Positions 25,804-35,222 of a stretch of DNA of 38,702 nt are shown one piece after another (within the stretch, counting starts at the first letter, position 1; every line of letters begins with the position of its first letter). Origin of the DNA: Deltaproteobacteria bacterium (GTDB lineage Bacteria > UBA10199 > JADGCS01); contig JADGCS010000035.1 in NCBI GenBank assembly GCA_015228875.1, positions 1 to 38,702 on the forward strand. Reading direction: 5' to 3'. The translations under genes and the position numbers were made by a program. The notes below the pieces were generated by a model. The model had not been told where the DNA came from, searched no databases, and saw nothing but the letters and a program-made list of their open reading frames with translations.

Positions 25804-27630
25804 TCAAGAAGATCGTTGTGTGACCCCCGATGCTGACGGATGGCCCCCTTTTTGATTGCGTCCAAAAAATTGGTGGCCGATGGGTGGTATAAGGTGACGC
25901 AGTTTCTCTTCCTTCATAAATTCATCATATACCCTTTGGCGTTGTTCCCTTGTGACGCGGATGTTGCCGCAAAACAGATTGAGCAGGGCTGCTTTGACAG
26001 CATAACTTTCTGCCGCACGACTGATAATATGCCGGCTTTTTCGCGTCCCCGTTGCCTCCCCCAGATGCACTCTGTCACAATATCCGTTTATATCCGTGAC
26101 AAACAGTCTTGCGGCGTCTTCGTACTCCAGTGCAGCTCCAAGGAAGATCTCACGGTCATCCGAACTTTTTATGAGTTGCAGGTATTTGCCTGTGATCTTT
26201 TTTGCAACGGCAGAACCGCATATTTTTAACGCCGCAAGACAAACGGGCAGCATTGCTGGATCGGGAGTTACTGCAAGGATGGCCTTGAAGTGTCTTGCAA
26301 GTTCTGTTTTATCATTGCCGTTCATTAAAGGCATAAGGTCAGCGTGAAAGACGCGCTGCGCTGCGGGGCCTATGGCCTTTTTAAAATGCCTGTTCATGAT
26401 CTCCTGGAACCTCTCAACAAGTTGTCCACCACGCATAAACGCAAGATAGTCGGGGGTGTCCTGCGGGTATTGATCCATAAACGCTGCGGCAACAGGCGCG
26501 TATTCGAGCCACGAAACAGCCTCGCGCCCGCATGTTGCCATCTGGGTTTTCATGTATTCCCTGACGATGGCAAGCAGTCGTCCCTGCGTGGGTGCAGAAT
26601 AGTGTTCAAACTCCGCAAAGACCGTCCTGCTGCCCACCTTGCAACTGACGTAGACGGCTATCTCTTTATCAGTCATGGCATCAAGCACCCCCTCGATATT
26701 TTGATTTTGTGGAGCCCTGAGGAGCGCCGTTATGGGATGAAGGTACTCAGCGCAATCCTTAATGTAACTTAACCGTTCCTGCTCGCTCTTATGCATCCCT
26801 CTGGTCGCTGCAAGATGGGCAGCCAATTTATCCGCGAGTTCTTTGTTATCTTTAAAAAGTATCCTGGTTGTTTCGCGCGGTGCACCGAAGGCATTATTTT
26901 CCAGTTTTTCAACAAACTGTCGCGGATCCGCGAGCAGATACCCCTGCAGCCTTTCGCGCCTTGTTTGGTCGGCACCCAAGAAGGCGACCCTGCTGTCAGG
27001 CGAAAGAAAACGAATACACTGCAAGATGTCATAAACCCGCTCTGGCGCTTTTTCGAACATAAAAACAAGAATACTCAGCCGCTCAGCATCAGTATTAACG
27101 GTATGCAGATAAGATTCGGCGTTCTGACAAAATCGACGGACGCTGTCCTTGCAATCGAGACATAATAATATAAATGCCGCCCTGTCGTGGTCGACAAAAT
27201 GAGATATTTTATCCAAAAGCTGTGGCCTTAAATCGGGGTGACGCTCAGCCATTCGATAGTAGAGCCGGGACAGAGAGAACAGCTCTCTTTCGCCAGGAAA
27301 TATTTCTTCATCAAGAAACAATTCTGCGGCACGCCGCGATTGGGCAATCGCTCCCCAGAGCCACTCAAAAAGAAGATATGGATTATTATGAGCGTCTTCT
27401 CCCAATTGTGCCCATGGAAATTTTCCCTCGAAGTTGAACAGCCTGCGAATCACCACCTCATTCGAGTTTATTATAACATATTGTATAGCAGCCCTTACCT
27501 GTACCCTGTTGAACCTTTGCGTGCTCTTGGGTGCCGTTTTGTTAAAAATTTTTCCCGCCTGTCTGCTGGCGGTTTTAAGAAACCCCTGTTCTTCAAACCC
27601 GGCAAGACTTGCGAGTCTCTCATGTCGCAA
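25804..27630 (-). pseudogene. C-terminal part of a broken large orphan protein
   Basis: This 608-residue frame has no family I recognise. It is mostly helical, with many aromatic and charged residues (PYLLFEWLWGAIAQSRRAAE, LYYRMAERHPDLRPQLLDK), and its repeated helix pairs suggest another solenoid scaffold. There is no signal peptide or membrane segment. The apparent TTG start at 27630 is unconvincing. The frame immediately upstream (about 27613-28011) encodes natural-looking protein in a different phase (IVLDKLTRLLALNRRVEI). The two join if one GA is removed from the GAGAGA at 27616-27621, giving CDMRLASLAGFEEQGF. I therefore treat it as the 3' part of one gene running 28977 to 25804. If the frameshift is an error, the gene may be intact in the cell. 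Confidence 0.6.
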
Positions 27631-28124
27631 ACCAATTTTCCGCGGATTTCTACCCTGCGGTTGAGGGCAAGGAGACGTGTGAGTTTGTCCAGCACAATGG
27701 CCGCGCCTTTAGAGTCGATCCTGACAGTTTTTAATGTTGCGTTACGATGAGCAGCAGGGGCATGGTCCTCTGTCGTTGCAGGGGCATCTGTGTTGTCATC
27801 TGCTATTTCAATCGTGCCGGTCTGGATGAGTGCCAGCGTGTTTGCAATCACTTTTTGCAAAAGATTGCCCCAAAAGGGGCTGTCCCCGCCAAAGGGAGAG
27901 GAGTTGATCCCCATCATCCCTATAAAAAAATCGGGGGCCTCTTGTTTAACCGTATCAAGGGCGAGCATGAGCTCCATAAAAGTGCCGCCGTCCACCCAGT
28001 GCAGCAGGTTAAGAACACAGCCTCTGTTAGTGCCGATGCCATCTGGCTTCTTCTTTTTAATAAAAAACAATTTCTTCGCAGAGCCACTGATGAATGGTGC
28101 GATACGCGACGATAAGCTGATCAA
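27495..28124 (-). pseudogene. Middle part of the broken large orphan protein (natural coding about 27613-28011)
   Basis: In this phase the segment from about 28011 down to 27616 reads as plausible protein (NLLHWVDGGTFMELMLALDT, then FFIGMMGINSSPFGG). The 5' end of the frame (KKKKPDGIGTNRGCVL) is only the antisense reading of the 55-bp inserted repeat, and the 3' end past 27616 is out of phase. If translated separately it could start at the ATG at 27977, but no ribosome site supports this. Removing bases 28012-28066 joins the upstream gene directly in frame (HQWLCEEI-V-NLLHWVDGG), so this is best seen as the middle of one ancestral gene. Confidence 0.55.
28012..28066 (-). repeat. 55-bp inverted repeat, copy B (insertion that splits a gene)
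   Basis: This is an exact reverse-complement copy of 25166-25220. Its length is 1 mod 3 and it brings a TAA, so it both stops the upstream frame and shifts phase. Excising it restores a continuous reading frame. I call it the derived copy. Confidence 0.88.
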
Positions 28125-28977
28125 AGCGGGGGTCGTGTGTTGCCTCGAGTGTCTCTATGCTCCTTTCAATTTCATAAGCAAGATACGCAGTCACACGCCG
28201 CCCCAGGGTGACTGTGTTATGAAACTCGTGAGGCTCATGCTGTCTGGCAATGGACAGACGAGGCACCCATTTTTCCTCTGATGCCTCACTCGTTGGATCT
28301 TCAATTTCCAGCGATACGTCATGTTTTACACTTGTATTGAGCCTCCAGACAGAAGCTTCGGGCGCATGGGCCTTTAAGAGAGCAGCGGCTGTTTTGCGGC
28401 CGTATCGATCGACCACAACAGCATCAAGCAGCGCTTCTTTGCCAAAAAGATCGGCACTGATGGTGTCCTGCATCAAGTTGACCAGCATGGCACCGACAAA
28501 TCTCGATTTAAAGAGAAGGTCGTCCATCTCTGTCTGTGTATATTCCCTGGCAGACAAAAGTTTCGCAAGATCCTGCATGTCCGCTGATGCAGACTGCCAG
28601 CGCTCTGCAAGTCTATGAGCCTCGTTGGCCCTTTGTTGTCCGTACATGGCACGGAAACGAAGTTCTTGAGAAACAATCGCCTCCGTGATTTTAGCAAAAC
28701 ACCTTTCCGTGACTTCCTGTACGTCGTCCGGCAATGCGCCAATGAGCTCGGCCTCAAGAGGGTCCAGGTGTGGACCAACACGCACGGCCCGTCTGTGTAT
28801 TGCCGCGGCCCGTCCCGCCTCGTCGGTTTTTGTAGACACAGCAGGACTCGCCATACCAAAAACATCGATGGGACCTTTGACAACACCCAGGGCATCAAGC
28901 TCATGCAACCCCGCCCAGTTGTTAAGAAGTGTGGCACCGCCAGAAAGGGTTTGAGGCTGAAATAACCGGCCAATCAT
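28057..28977 (-). pseudogene. N-terminal part of the broken large orphan protein
   Basis: This 306-residue frame has no recognised domain. It begins MIGRLFQPQTLSGGATLLNN, has no signal peptide, and is largely alpha-helical (residues about 60-300; for example NEAHRLAERWQSASADMQDL). Its natural sequence ends at CEEI. The last residues VFY and the stop are supplied by the inserted 55-bp repeat. With that insert and a GA at 27616-27621 removed, the gene would run from 28977 to 25804 and encode about 1,038 residues. The start ATG has only a weak ribosome site. Even as written it could still make a truncated protein. Confidence 0.6.
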
Positions 28978-29075
28978 GATAGGGGTTATCGGTTGTTTTG
29001 ATTAAAGGTTGCGTTGTTCCGCTGATTAATTGGGGCCAAGGGCAAGTGATATCGAGAGGTTGCCTGCAAAAGGTC

Positions 29076-30545
29076 TCACCCAAACAAACGCATTGAAAAC
29101 TCGATGAATTTTTTTACCTTGTCGGTGTAGGGCGGGTAGTATTTTTTAACCATGTCAATGGCCCCTTGTTTAAACACGGCGCGTTCGTGGGAACAGGTTT
29201 TAAAACCGTAGAAGCCGTGATAATTGCCCATGCCACTGTGTCCCACACCGCCAAAGGGGAGGTCGTTGTTTGCAAGGTGCAGCATGACGGCGTTGATACA
29301 GGTACCGCCTGATGTTGTGTTTTTAAGAATGGTCTCGATGTTGTTTTTGTTCTCCGAAAAAATATACAGCGCGAGCGGTTTTTCCCTGCGTTGAATGATA
29401 TTAAAGACCTCATCAAGGTTGCTGTAGCTGACGATGGGAAGCACTGGGCCGAATATTTCATCCTGCATGATGGGCATGTCATCTGTGACATTTGACAGCA
29501 GGGTCGGTGTAAGAAATCTTTTGTCCTCACTGGTTTTGCCGCCGCATTCTATTTTTGCACCCTGCTTTACAGAATCGGAGATCAGTTTGACAATGCCGGA
29601 GAGACTGTCTTCGCTGACCAGACGGCAATAACTTGGGTTGCGCCCCTGCTCATCCGCCGAGGCCCCGTACCGCATGGCAATGATCTCTTTGGCCTCTGCA
29701 ATAAATTTTTCCTTCTGGCTTGTGTGTACCAGCAGATAATCCGGCGCGATACAGGTCTGGCCCGCATTGATAAACTTGCCCCAGATAATCCGCTGTGCCG
29801 CCTTTTGTATGTTGGCTGTTTCGTCGATAATCACAGGCGACTTGCCGCCAAGTTCGAGTGTGACGGGGGTGAGGTGATGGGCGGCCTTTGCCATGACCTT
29901 TTTGCCGATAAAGGGACTGCCGGTAAAAAAGATGTGATCGAATTTGAGGTCTAGTAGATTGTCGGCAACCTGCGAACTTCCCTCAAAGACAGCCACCTCA
30001 TTTTCCAAAAAAAGATCTGCAAAAAAATCTTTAAGAAGCCTTGATGTGTGGGGCACCTTGCTGGACGGCTTGAGGATCACACAGTTGCCGGCAGCGATAG
30101 CTGTCATGACCGGAACCACCGAGAGTTGAAAGGGGTAATTCCACGGGGAAAGCACAAGCACAAGGCCCTTGGGCTCGTAGCGGACGTGACCAGAGCCGCC
30201 GAACAAAAAAAGCGGTGTGCCCACTTTTTTGGGCTGCATCCATTTTTTGAGGTGTTTGATGGTGTGTTTGATTTCGGAGAGGGTTGTAAAAATTTCTGTC
30301 AGGTCGGTTTCGGCGGAATGTTTTTTAAAATCGTTATAAATGGCGGTGTGAATGTCTGCCCGCCGTTTCCAGATCGCCTGATGCATCCTTTTAAGTTTGG
30401 CAATGCGCTCCGCCGCCGTTGTCTGGGAAATGGCCCAGCGATTTTCGGACTGCTTTTGATAAATCGTGGAGATTTCGTTGTTGGTGTTTTTTTGTTTTGA
30501 TGAAAGCGACACAAGATTTTCGATATGCGTTGATTTTTGGCTCAT
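29076..30545 (-). CDS. Aldehyde dehydrogenase family protein (class 3-like)
   Basis: This is an NAD(P)-dependent aldehyde dehydrogenase of 489 residues that oxidises an aldehyde to the acid. The catalytic Cys lies in NAGQTCIAPDYLL (near residue 264) and the general-base Glu in VTLELGGKSP. The N-terminal cofactor region contains LSPWNYPFQLSVVPVMTAIA and GNCVILKPSS. FTGSPFIGKKVM and DEIFGPVLPIVSY complete the family pattern. LPFGGVGHSGMGNYHG and the hydrophobic C-terminus resemble class 3 fatty-aldehyde-type enzymes. The ATG at 30545 was preferred over an adjacent TTG at 30548. The gene is divergent from the metallopeptidase gene, with a gap of about 170 bp that should hold both promoters. The physiological substrate is unknown. 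Confidence 0.92.
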   Translation of the reverse strand: MSQKSTHIENLVSLSSKQKNTNNEISTIYQKQSENRWAISQTTAAERIAKLKRMHQAIWKRRADIHTAIYNDFKKHSAETDLTEIFTTLSEIKHTIKHLKKWMQPKKVGTPLFLFGGSGHVRYEPKGLVLVLSPWNYPFQLSVVPVMTAIAAGNCVILKPSSKVPHTSRLLKDFFADLFLENEVAVFEGSSQVADNLLDLKFDHIFFTGSPFIGKKVMAKAAHHLTPVTLELGGKSPVIIDETANIQKAAQRIIWGKFINAGQTCIAPDYLLVHTSQKEKFIAEAKEIIAMRYGASADEQGRNPSYCRLVSEDSLSGIVKLISDSVKQGAKIECGGKTSEDKRFLTPTLLSNVTDDMPIMQDEIFGPVLPIVSYSNLDEVFNIIQRREKPLALYIFSENKNNIETILKNTTSGGTCINAVMLHLANNDLPFGGVGHSGMGNYHGFYGFKTCSHERAVFKQGAIDMVKKYYPPYTDKVKKFIEFSMRLFG

Positions 30546-30715
30546 CAAAATCTTTTACCCAAATATTGTTGTAGACTCAAGCCCTGTGTTGATCGAACCA
30601 AACACCGGCGGGCCTATAGTAATGCTTTAAGGCTCATTGACACGGGACAAAAAAGCTGATTAAACAAAATCTCGCTGTTTGATTTTTTCAAGTTTTTTAT
30701 CAGGGGGAGTTTACC

Positions 30716-32494
30716 ATGAATCGATTTTTTTATCGTGTTGTTCTTTTTCTCTCCATGCTTGTCTTTGTTGTCTGGTCACAGATTGCCTCGCAGCCCGCAA
30801 AAACAATTGTTGACCGCGATCTTGCGGTCCTTGCAAGGCACGAGTTTTCTCACGAGCGTATCGGCGCCCTTTCGCAGGACGAAAAAAAGCTGTTTTATCA
30901 CCTGATAAAAACAGGCGAGATCATGGACGAGATCTACCTCGATCAGGTTCATCCGTTAAACAAAACATGGGTCACGGCCCTGCAGTCCTTAAAATCTGCC
31001 GGCGACAAAACGGCCGAAAAAATCCTGGAGTATTTTTTTATTTCGTTTGGCCCTTGGAGCGTTTTTGAAAAAGAAGAGTGGATCATCCCTGACAGGCTTC
31101 TGCCACAGTGGGTCCCTGTCAATATCCCCAGGCTTAAGGGGTACAATCTTTATCCTTACGAGACACGCGATGGCATCATGCAGAGTGTCTCCATCAAAGA
31201 ACTGGACAACTGGCTTAAAAGCAACCCGCAGGATACAGATGCGTTTAAAAGCCCGTTTACGGTCATCAGGCGCTCGGCAGATCAAAAGGGTTTTGTGGCA
31301 ATCCCCTACGCGGTGTATTACAAAAAACCGCTCACTGAGGCCGCATGGCACCTTGAACAGGCAGCCCTTTACGTGAGCGAAGCATCCGTAAAAACCCTTC
31401 TGACCAACAAGGCCGAGGCCTTTCGCACCAATAATTTTTATGCAACCGATGTCTTCTGGGTCAAGACCCACGATGCAGAGCTTCAACTGCTGATTGGTCC
31501 CTACGAAGAAAGCATCGACGAGATCTGGGGTGTCAAGCGCGGGTTTGGCATGCGCATTGGTTTTAAGGACCAGCTGGGGACGGCTGATCTGCAAACATAC
31601 AAATCCCTCGAGGCGCAGTTTCAGGCAAACCTGCCCATCGATGCCAAGTATCACCCGGACAAGCAGAAAGAGCCGTTCTTTACGGTCTGGAGGCAAATTT
31701 ATACCGCGGGCGATTCACGGCAGGGGGTACAAACCCTGGGACAAAAGCTCACCAATGACCGCAAATTTACAATTGAGCACGGCGCCAGACAAAGCTTTTA
31801 CAGAAACTCTCAGGATGGCAAGTGCGAAAAAACACTCAAGCCGCTTGCAAACCTGGTACTTGCAAGCGAGCATCTACCCGATGTCGCCTGCGATGCCTTT
31901 TTTAAAAGCACTCTCCACCACGAGTACGCCCATGCCTTGGGTGTGGTCTTCTGGTACCCCGATTGGGACAACCCCGATCCCAAGACCCGTAAAGAGGTTA
32001 ACGACAACCTCCCCACGTGGGGTGGCAAACTCGAAGAACTCAAGGCCGATACGCTGGGGTGTTACAACCAGCAGTACATGTTTAACGCAAAACTTGAGGA
32101 CCCTGCCCGTCAAAGACAAATGTACGCAACCATGGTTGTGGGTTTTTTTCGCTCTGTTCGTTTTGGCATGAACAGCTCTTACGCGCTTAATGCCATGATC
32201 ATGCTCAATCACCTGGTCGATGCGGGTGCTGTGATCTTTGACGAGAACGAAGACGGCCGCATAAGGATCATCGCGGACAAGGTGGCCGCAGTCCTTAAAG
32301 ACAACGCCCGAGACGCGCTGATGCTGCAGGTAAAAAACAATGATGCGGCTGTGGGTGATTATTTTACCAAGTGGGCCGTCGTCAGACCGCAGACGCAAAA
32401 ACTTCTCGACCGCATAAAAGACGCCGGCCTTCCAAGGGATCTCTACCCTGTCTTTCCTGTGTTAAAAGAATTAGGTTTGGATAATGACTTATGA
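30716..32494 (+). CDS. M49-like (dipeptidyl-peptidase III family) metallopeptidase, exported
   Basis: This zinc peptidase of 592 residues has an N-terminal hydrophobic signal or anchor (FYRVVLFLSMLVFVVWSQIA). The zinc site is HHEYAHALG (H402, E403, H406), followed 35 residues later by the third-ligand motif KLEELKADTLG (E441 region; EExxxD). This pair of motifs is typical of M49. Most M49 enzymes have the longer HExxGH, but a pentapeptide HExxH form is known (DPP III of Caldithrix abyssi). A FDENEDGRIRI segment and the length also fit the family. GGGGGAG lies 7-8 bases before the ATG. The protein probably acts in the periplasm on short peptides. It is followed by a hairpin at 32511-32563. Confidence 0.78.
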   Translation: MNRFFYRVVLFLSMLVFVVWSQIASQPAKTIVDRDLAVLARHEFSHERIGALSQDEKKLFYHLIKTGEIMDEIYLDQVHPLNKTWVTALQSLKSAGDKTAEKILEYFFISFGPWSVFEKEEWIIPDRLLPQWVPVNIPRLKGYNLYPYETRDGIMQSVSIKELDNWLKSNPQDTDAFKSPFTVIRRSADQKGFVAIPYAVYYKKPLTEAAWHLEQAALYVSEASVKTLLTNKAEAFRTNNFYATDVFWVKTHDAELQLLIGPYEESIDEIWGVKRGFGMRIGFKDQLGTADLQTYKSLEAQFQANLPIDAKYHPDKQKEPFFTVWRQIYTAGDSRQGVQTLGQKLTNDRKFTIEHGARQSFYRNSQDGKCEKTLKPLANLVLASEHLPDVACDAFFKSTLHHEYAHALGVVFWYPDWDNPDPKTRKEVNDNLPTWGGKLEELKADTLGCYNQQYMFNAKLEDPARQRQMYATMVVGFFRSVRFGMNSSYALNAMIMLNHLVDAGAVIFDENEDGRIRIIADKVAAVLKDNARDALMLQVKNNDAAVGDYFTKWAVVRPQTQKLLDRIKDAGLPRDLYPVFPVLKELGLDNDL

Positions 32495-32510
32495 GTCATC
32501 AAAAAAAGAA

Positions 32511-32563
32511 CTCCCCCACAGAACCGAAATCATACAATACGATTTCGGTTCATGCTGGGGGAG
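32511..32563 (-). terminator. Strong hairpin between convergent genes
   Basis: CTCCCCCACAGAACCGAAATC pairs with GATTTCGGTTCATGCTGGGGGAG over more than 18 bp, with small internal mismatches and a 9-nt loop. Read on the minus strand, the stem is followed by a T-rich run (32510-32501), so it is a good intrinsic terminator for the coiled-coil gene about 185 bp upstream on that strand. It lies only 17 bp past the metallopeptidase stop and could serve that gene too, although no T run follows on the + strand. Confidence 0.75.
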
Positions 32564-32747
32564 GAGTCACACACATGCAAGTCTAAACATCTGTCAACAA
32601 CAAAATCACTTCGCGATATTTTTTTTCAAGGAAACAAGCAAAAGTTCACAGCGCCGTCAAAGACAGTATCGGCACATAACACACAAGAGTTACTGGTGAG
32701 TCAGAAAATTTATAATGATTGATGCGCGACGTGCGGGTAATTGGGTT

Positions 32748-35093
32748 CTACTCCCAATCATCACCAGGGTCGCCGCCACCGGGGGTGTTGGGTCTGTTGG
32801 GCGGGTTGGGCCTTTGTGGTTCTTCCCAATCTTCATCCGGATTGCCGCCGCCGGGGGTGGAGGGCGGGGGTGGTTGACGCCTGAGCTGTTCTTTTAACAA
32901 CTCGTACCTCTCGCTGGCACGGCGATAATGGGCGTTGGCCTGTGTGGCATAATTATCTGCGTCGCTTGCGTATGATAACGCATCTCTCACACGCTGCTGC
33001 AGAGAGGAGTCCGGTGAGGGCAGTCTTTTGTAGACGGTTTGTGCCAGTAACGCAGCCCTCTCTGCCCCATCAGCATATGCAGCGGCGTTGGTTGCATATT
33101 CGTAGGCCCTGTCGCGGTATGATTTAAGAAGATTAACTGTGGACTGGTTGACAGTCATCGGCACAACCCTCTCGGCCTCTCGCTTTGCGTTGTCCCTTTC
33201 GTCCCTTGCATCCTCGGCGTTGTCCCTTGCAGCGTTAAGGCTGGCCGCAATGGTATTGGCAACCTCCAGTATGGCTGCGTATCTGGTGTATTTTGCAAGG
33301 GCCGCTTCGTAAAAGGTTTGGGCGTTCATGGCCTGGGCCTCGGCATTGGTGGCAAAGGCCTCGGCGGCACTTGCATTTGTTCTTGATGCCTCATCGGAAA
33401 AATCAAACCGCGAAAGGACTGTAAATGCCGCCCTCGCCGTTCTTGCTGACGCTGCTGCGCTGGCCGCATTGGCCTTTGCCCTGCCGGTGTAGGTGGAAGC
33501 GGCGTCGCTGTATTGCCTTAAACTCCTGACTGTGTTTTCGTCCACATAATGTGGCACCAGTCTCTCGGACTCGACTTTTGCGCGATCCCTGTTTGCCCTT
33601 GCGGCCGCGGCCTCCTGTTTGGCGGTCTCAAATGCAGCAGCGATATCCTGTTTTGCCCTGTGAATGGCCTTAACCTTTTCGATCTCGGCCTCCAGAGCCC
33701 TTTTGGAGTGCCCTGCAGAGGCGAGATGATCGGTCGCCTGACCGGTAAGAGAATCTATTCTGCCATGGATTTCTGCGAGGTCATCAAACTTGAGGTCAAG
33801 GCGTTTCATTTCGGTCATCCATTTTTCTGTGTCTTCCCTTGCCTTTAATATGCGGTCATTTGCGGCATTAACCGCGCTAAAGAGCTGCTGGGCCTGTTTT
33901 TCGGTCTGCAGGGTATGCTGATAGGAGGCCTCCCTGTATGAGAAAACGGCGGTGATTCTTTTAAGCTCATCTGTGGCCCTCTTTGCCTCTGCGGTTGCCT
34001 GCTCCGCTGTTTTAAGATTTGCCGGCACCTCTTTTGCTGCGGTCTCCCTCTGGATTTTTTTAAACTGCTCAAACTCGACCTCTTTGATACGCGCATCAAT
34101 GATTTGGTCAAGACCCGTGGCCTTGTGTATGACCGCCATCGTTTGTGCATGGACAGATCTGACGGCAGCAACAGCGTTGGTGAGTTCCGGGGCGTTTTGA
34201 AGGCGGTATTTTTCGATTGAGGTGACCAGCGTGTCTGTGAGGGCGCTCACGCGCTCTGCTGCTGCACTTGCGCGCTGCACCTGCCCCATAAGAGACCCTT
34301 CTTTTTCTTTTGTCTGCATGGATCTCTCATAAGTGGCGGTCAGTTTGGCAAGACCGCTTTCTATCTTTTCGATCTCGGCGCATGCCTTTTGCGCCTCGTC
34401 CAGTGCTTTGTTGAGGGCGGCAAGCCCACCCACAAGGTCGCTGTTTATGTTTTGTCTTTTTGCCGCAACGATGTGTTTAAATTCGGCCTCGTACTGGTTA
34501 AAAACTTTTTCGAGATCGTCGTCGTCGTACAGGTCGATGTGCGCATCGTTGTTGACGGCCCTGAGACGGTTGCGGACCTCGCTGAGTTTTTTTAAATCAA
34601 GGGTTGAGCCGTCAATGGTTGCAAATTCAAAAAGCGCCTTGATCTTTGGATTGCCGGCACCCCCGTTCCCACAGTCGGAGGCTGTACCTTTTGACGGGAG
34701 ACCGGCTGGCAGCACACCCCTGCGGGTACGGCACTCGATATCTGCCCGGGGATCAGAATAATGACCATTAAGGGTATCTGTTAAAAACTGAACAGCCTTT
34801 TTGTTATCACCCGAAATCTGATCGCCCTTCTTTTTGAGATTCTCTCTATTGTATTTGTCGAGGTCTGTTAAAAAACGCAGGGCATTGTTTTTTGTTGCCT
34901 GCGCGATGGCATTATCGACATCGAACTGGATATCGCTTTTAACAGAATCACCAAAAGCGCCGTGTTCTGTGTGCGTAAGGCGCACGGAGCCGTCTTCTTT
35001 GATTGAAACTGTGGATGTCTCATCGGTCCATTCGAAATCCTGAACTTTAAAATTAATCTTTGGGGTTTCTGTGTACAATCTGCTGATTGTCAT
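32748..35093 (-). CDS. Large Ala-rich helical repeat protein with acidic DWE tail
   Basis: The function is unknown. Of 781 residues, the first 200 or so form a mixed domain beginning MTISRLYTETPKINFKVQDF. Residues about 210-480 are heptad-rich coiled coil. Residues about 490-735 contain two copies of a roughly 105-residue unit. Each copy has RDRAKVESERLVP- or RDNAKREAERVVP-type openings, then a Tyr/Ala-rich helical array. The C-terminus is a Pro/Gly tail with a duplicated module ending PDEDWE and PGDDWE; the DNA carries a matching direct repeat at about 32752-32862. There is no signal peptide or membrane segment. AAAGGAG lies 7 bases before the ATG. It may be a structural or filament-forming protein or an exported effector. 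Neither can be decided here. The next gene upstream is also large and orphan. Confidence 0.75.
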   Translation of the reverse strand: MTISRLYTETPKINFKVQDFEWTDETSTVSIKEDGSVRLTHTEHGAFGDSVKSDIQFDVDNAIAQATKNNALRFLTDLDKYNRENLKKKGDQISGDNKKAVQFLTDTLNGHYSDPRADIECRTRRGVLPAGLPSKGTASDCGNGGAGNPKIKALFEFATIDGSTLDLKKLSEVRNRLRAVNNDAHIDLYDDDDLEKVFNQYEAEFKHIVAAKRQNINSDLVGGLAALNKALDEAQKACAEIEKIESGLAKLTATYERSMQTKEKEGSLMGQVQRASAAAERVSALTDTLVTSIEKYRLQNAPELTNAVAAVRSVHAQTMAVIHKATGLDQIIDARIKEVEFEQFKKIQRETAAKEVPANLKTAEQATAEAKRATDELKRITAVFSYREASYQHTLQTEKQAQQLFSAVNAANDRILKAREDTEKWMTEMKRLDLKFDDLAEIHGRIDSLTGQATDHLASAGHSKRALEAEIEKVKAIHRAKQDIAAAFETAKQEAAAARANRDRAKVESERLVPHYVDENTVRSLRQYSDAASTYTGRAKANAASAAASARTARAAFTVLSRFDFSDEASRTNASAAEAFATNAEAQAMNAQTFYEAALAKYTRYAAILEVANTIAASLNAARDNAEDARDERDNAKREAERVVPMTVNQSTVNLLKSYRDRAYEYATNAAAYADGAERAALLAQTVYKRLPSPDSSLQQRVRDALSYASDADNYATQANAHYRRASERYELLKEQLRRQPPPPSTPGGGNPDEDWEEPQRPNPPNRPNTPGGGDPGDDWE

Positions 35094-35222
35094 TTGTTTT
35101 CTCCTTTAATAAAATTTAATACAGAAATGGTTGATGAGGGATTTAAAAAAGGCAAGGGGATTCTCTGTAAGAATTACGTCAATGTGCGGGAGGGGTAACG
35201 TGTCGGTTATTTTTTTGGGATA

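Noticed and set aside
27747..28115. + strand reading frame sharing SVSADAIWLLLFNKK with the HEAT protein
   Set aside because: The match comes only from the 55-bp inverted copy. The rest is antisense to the broken orphan gene.
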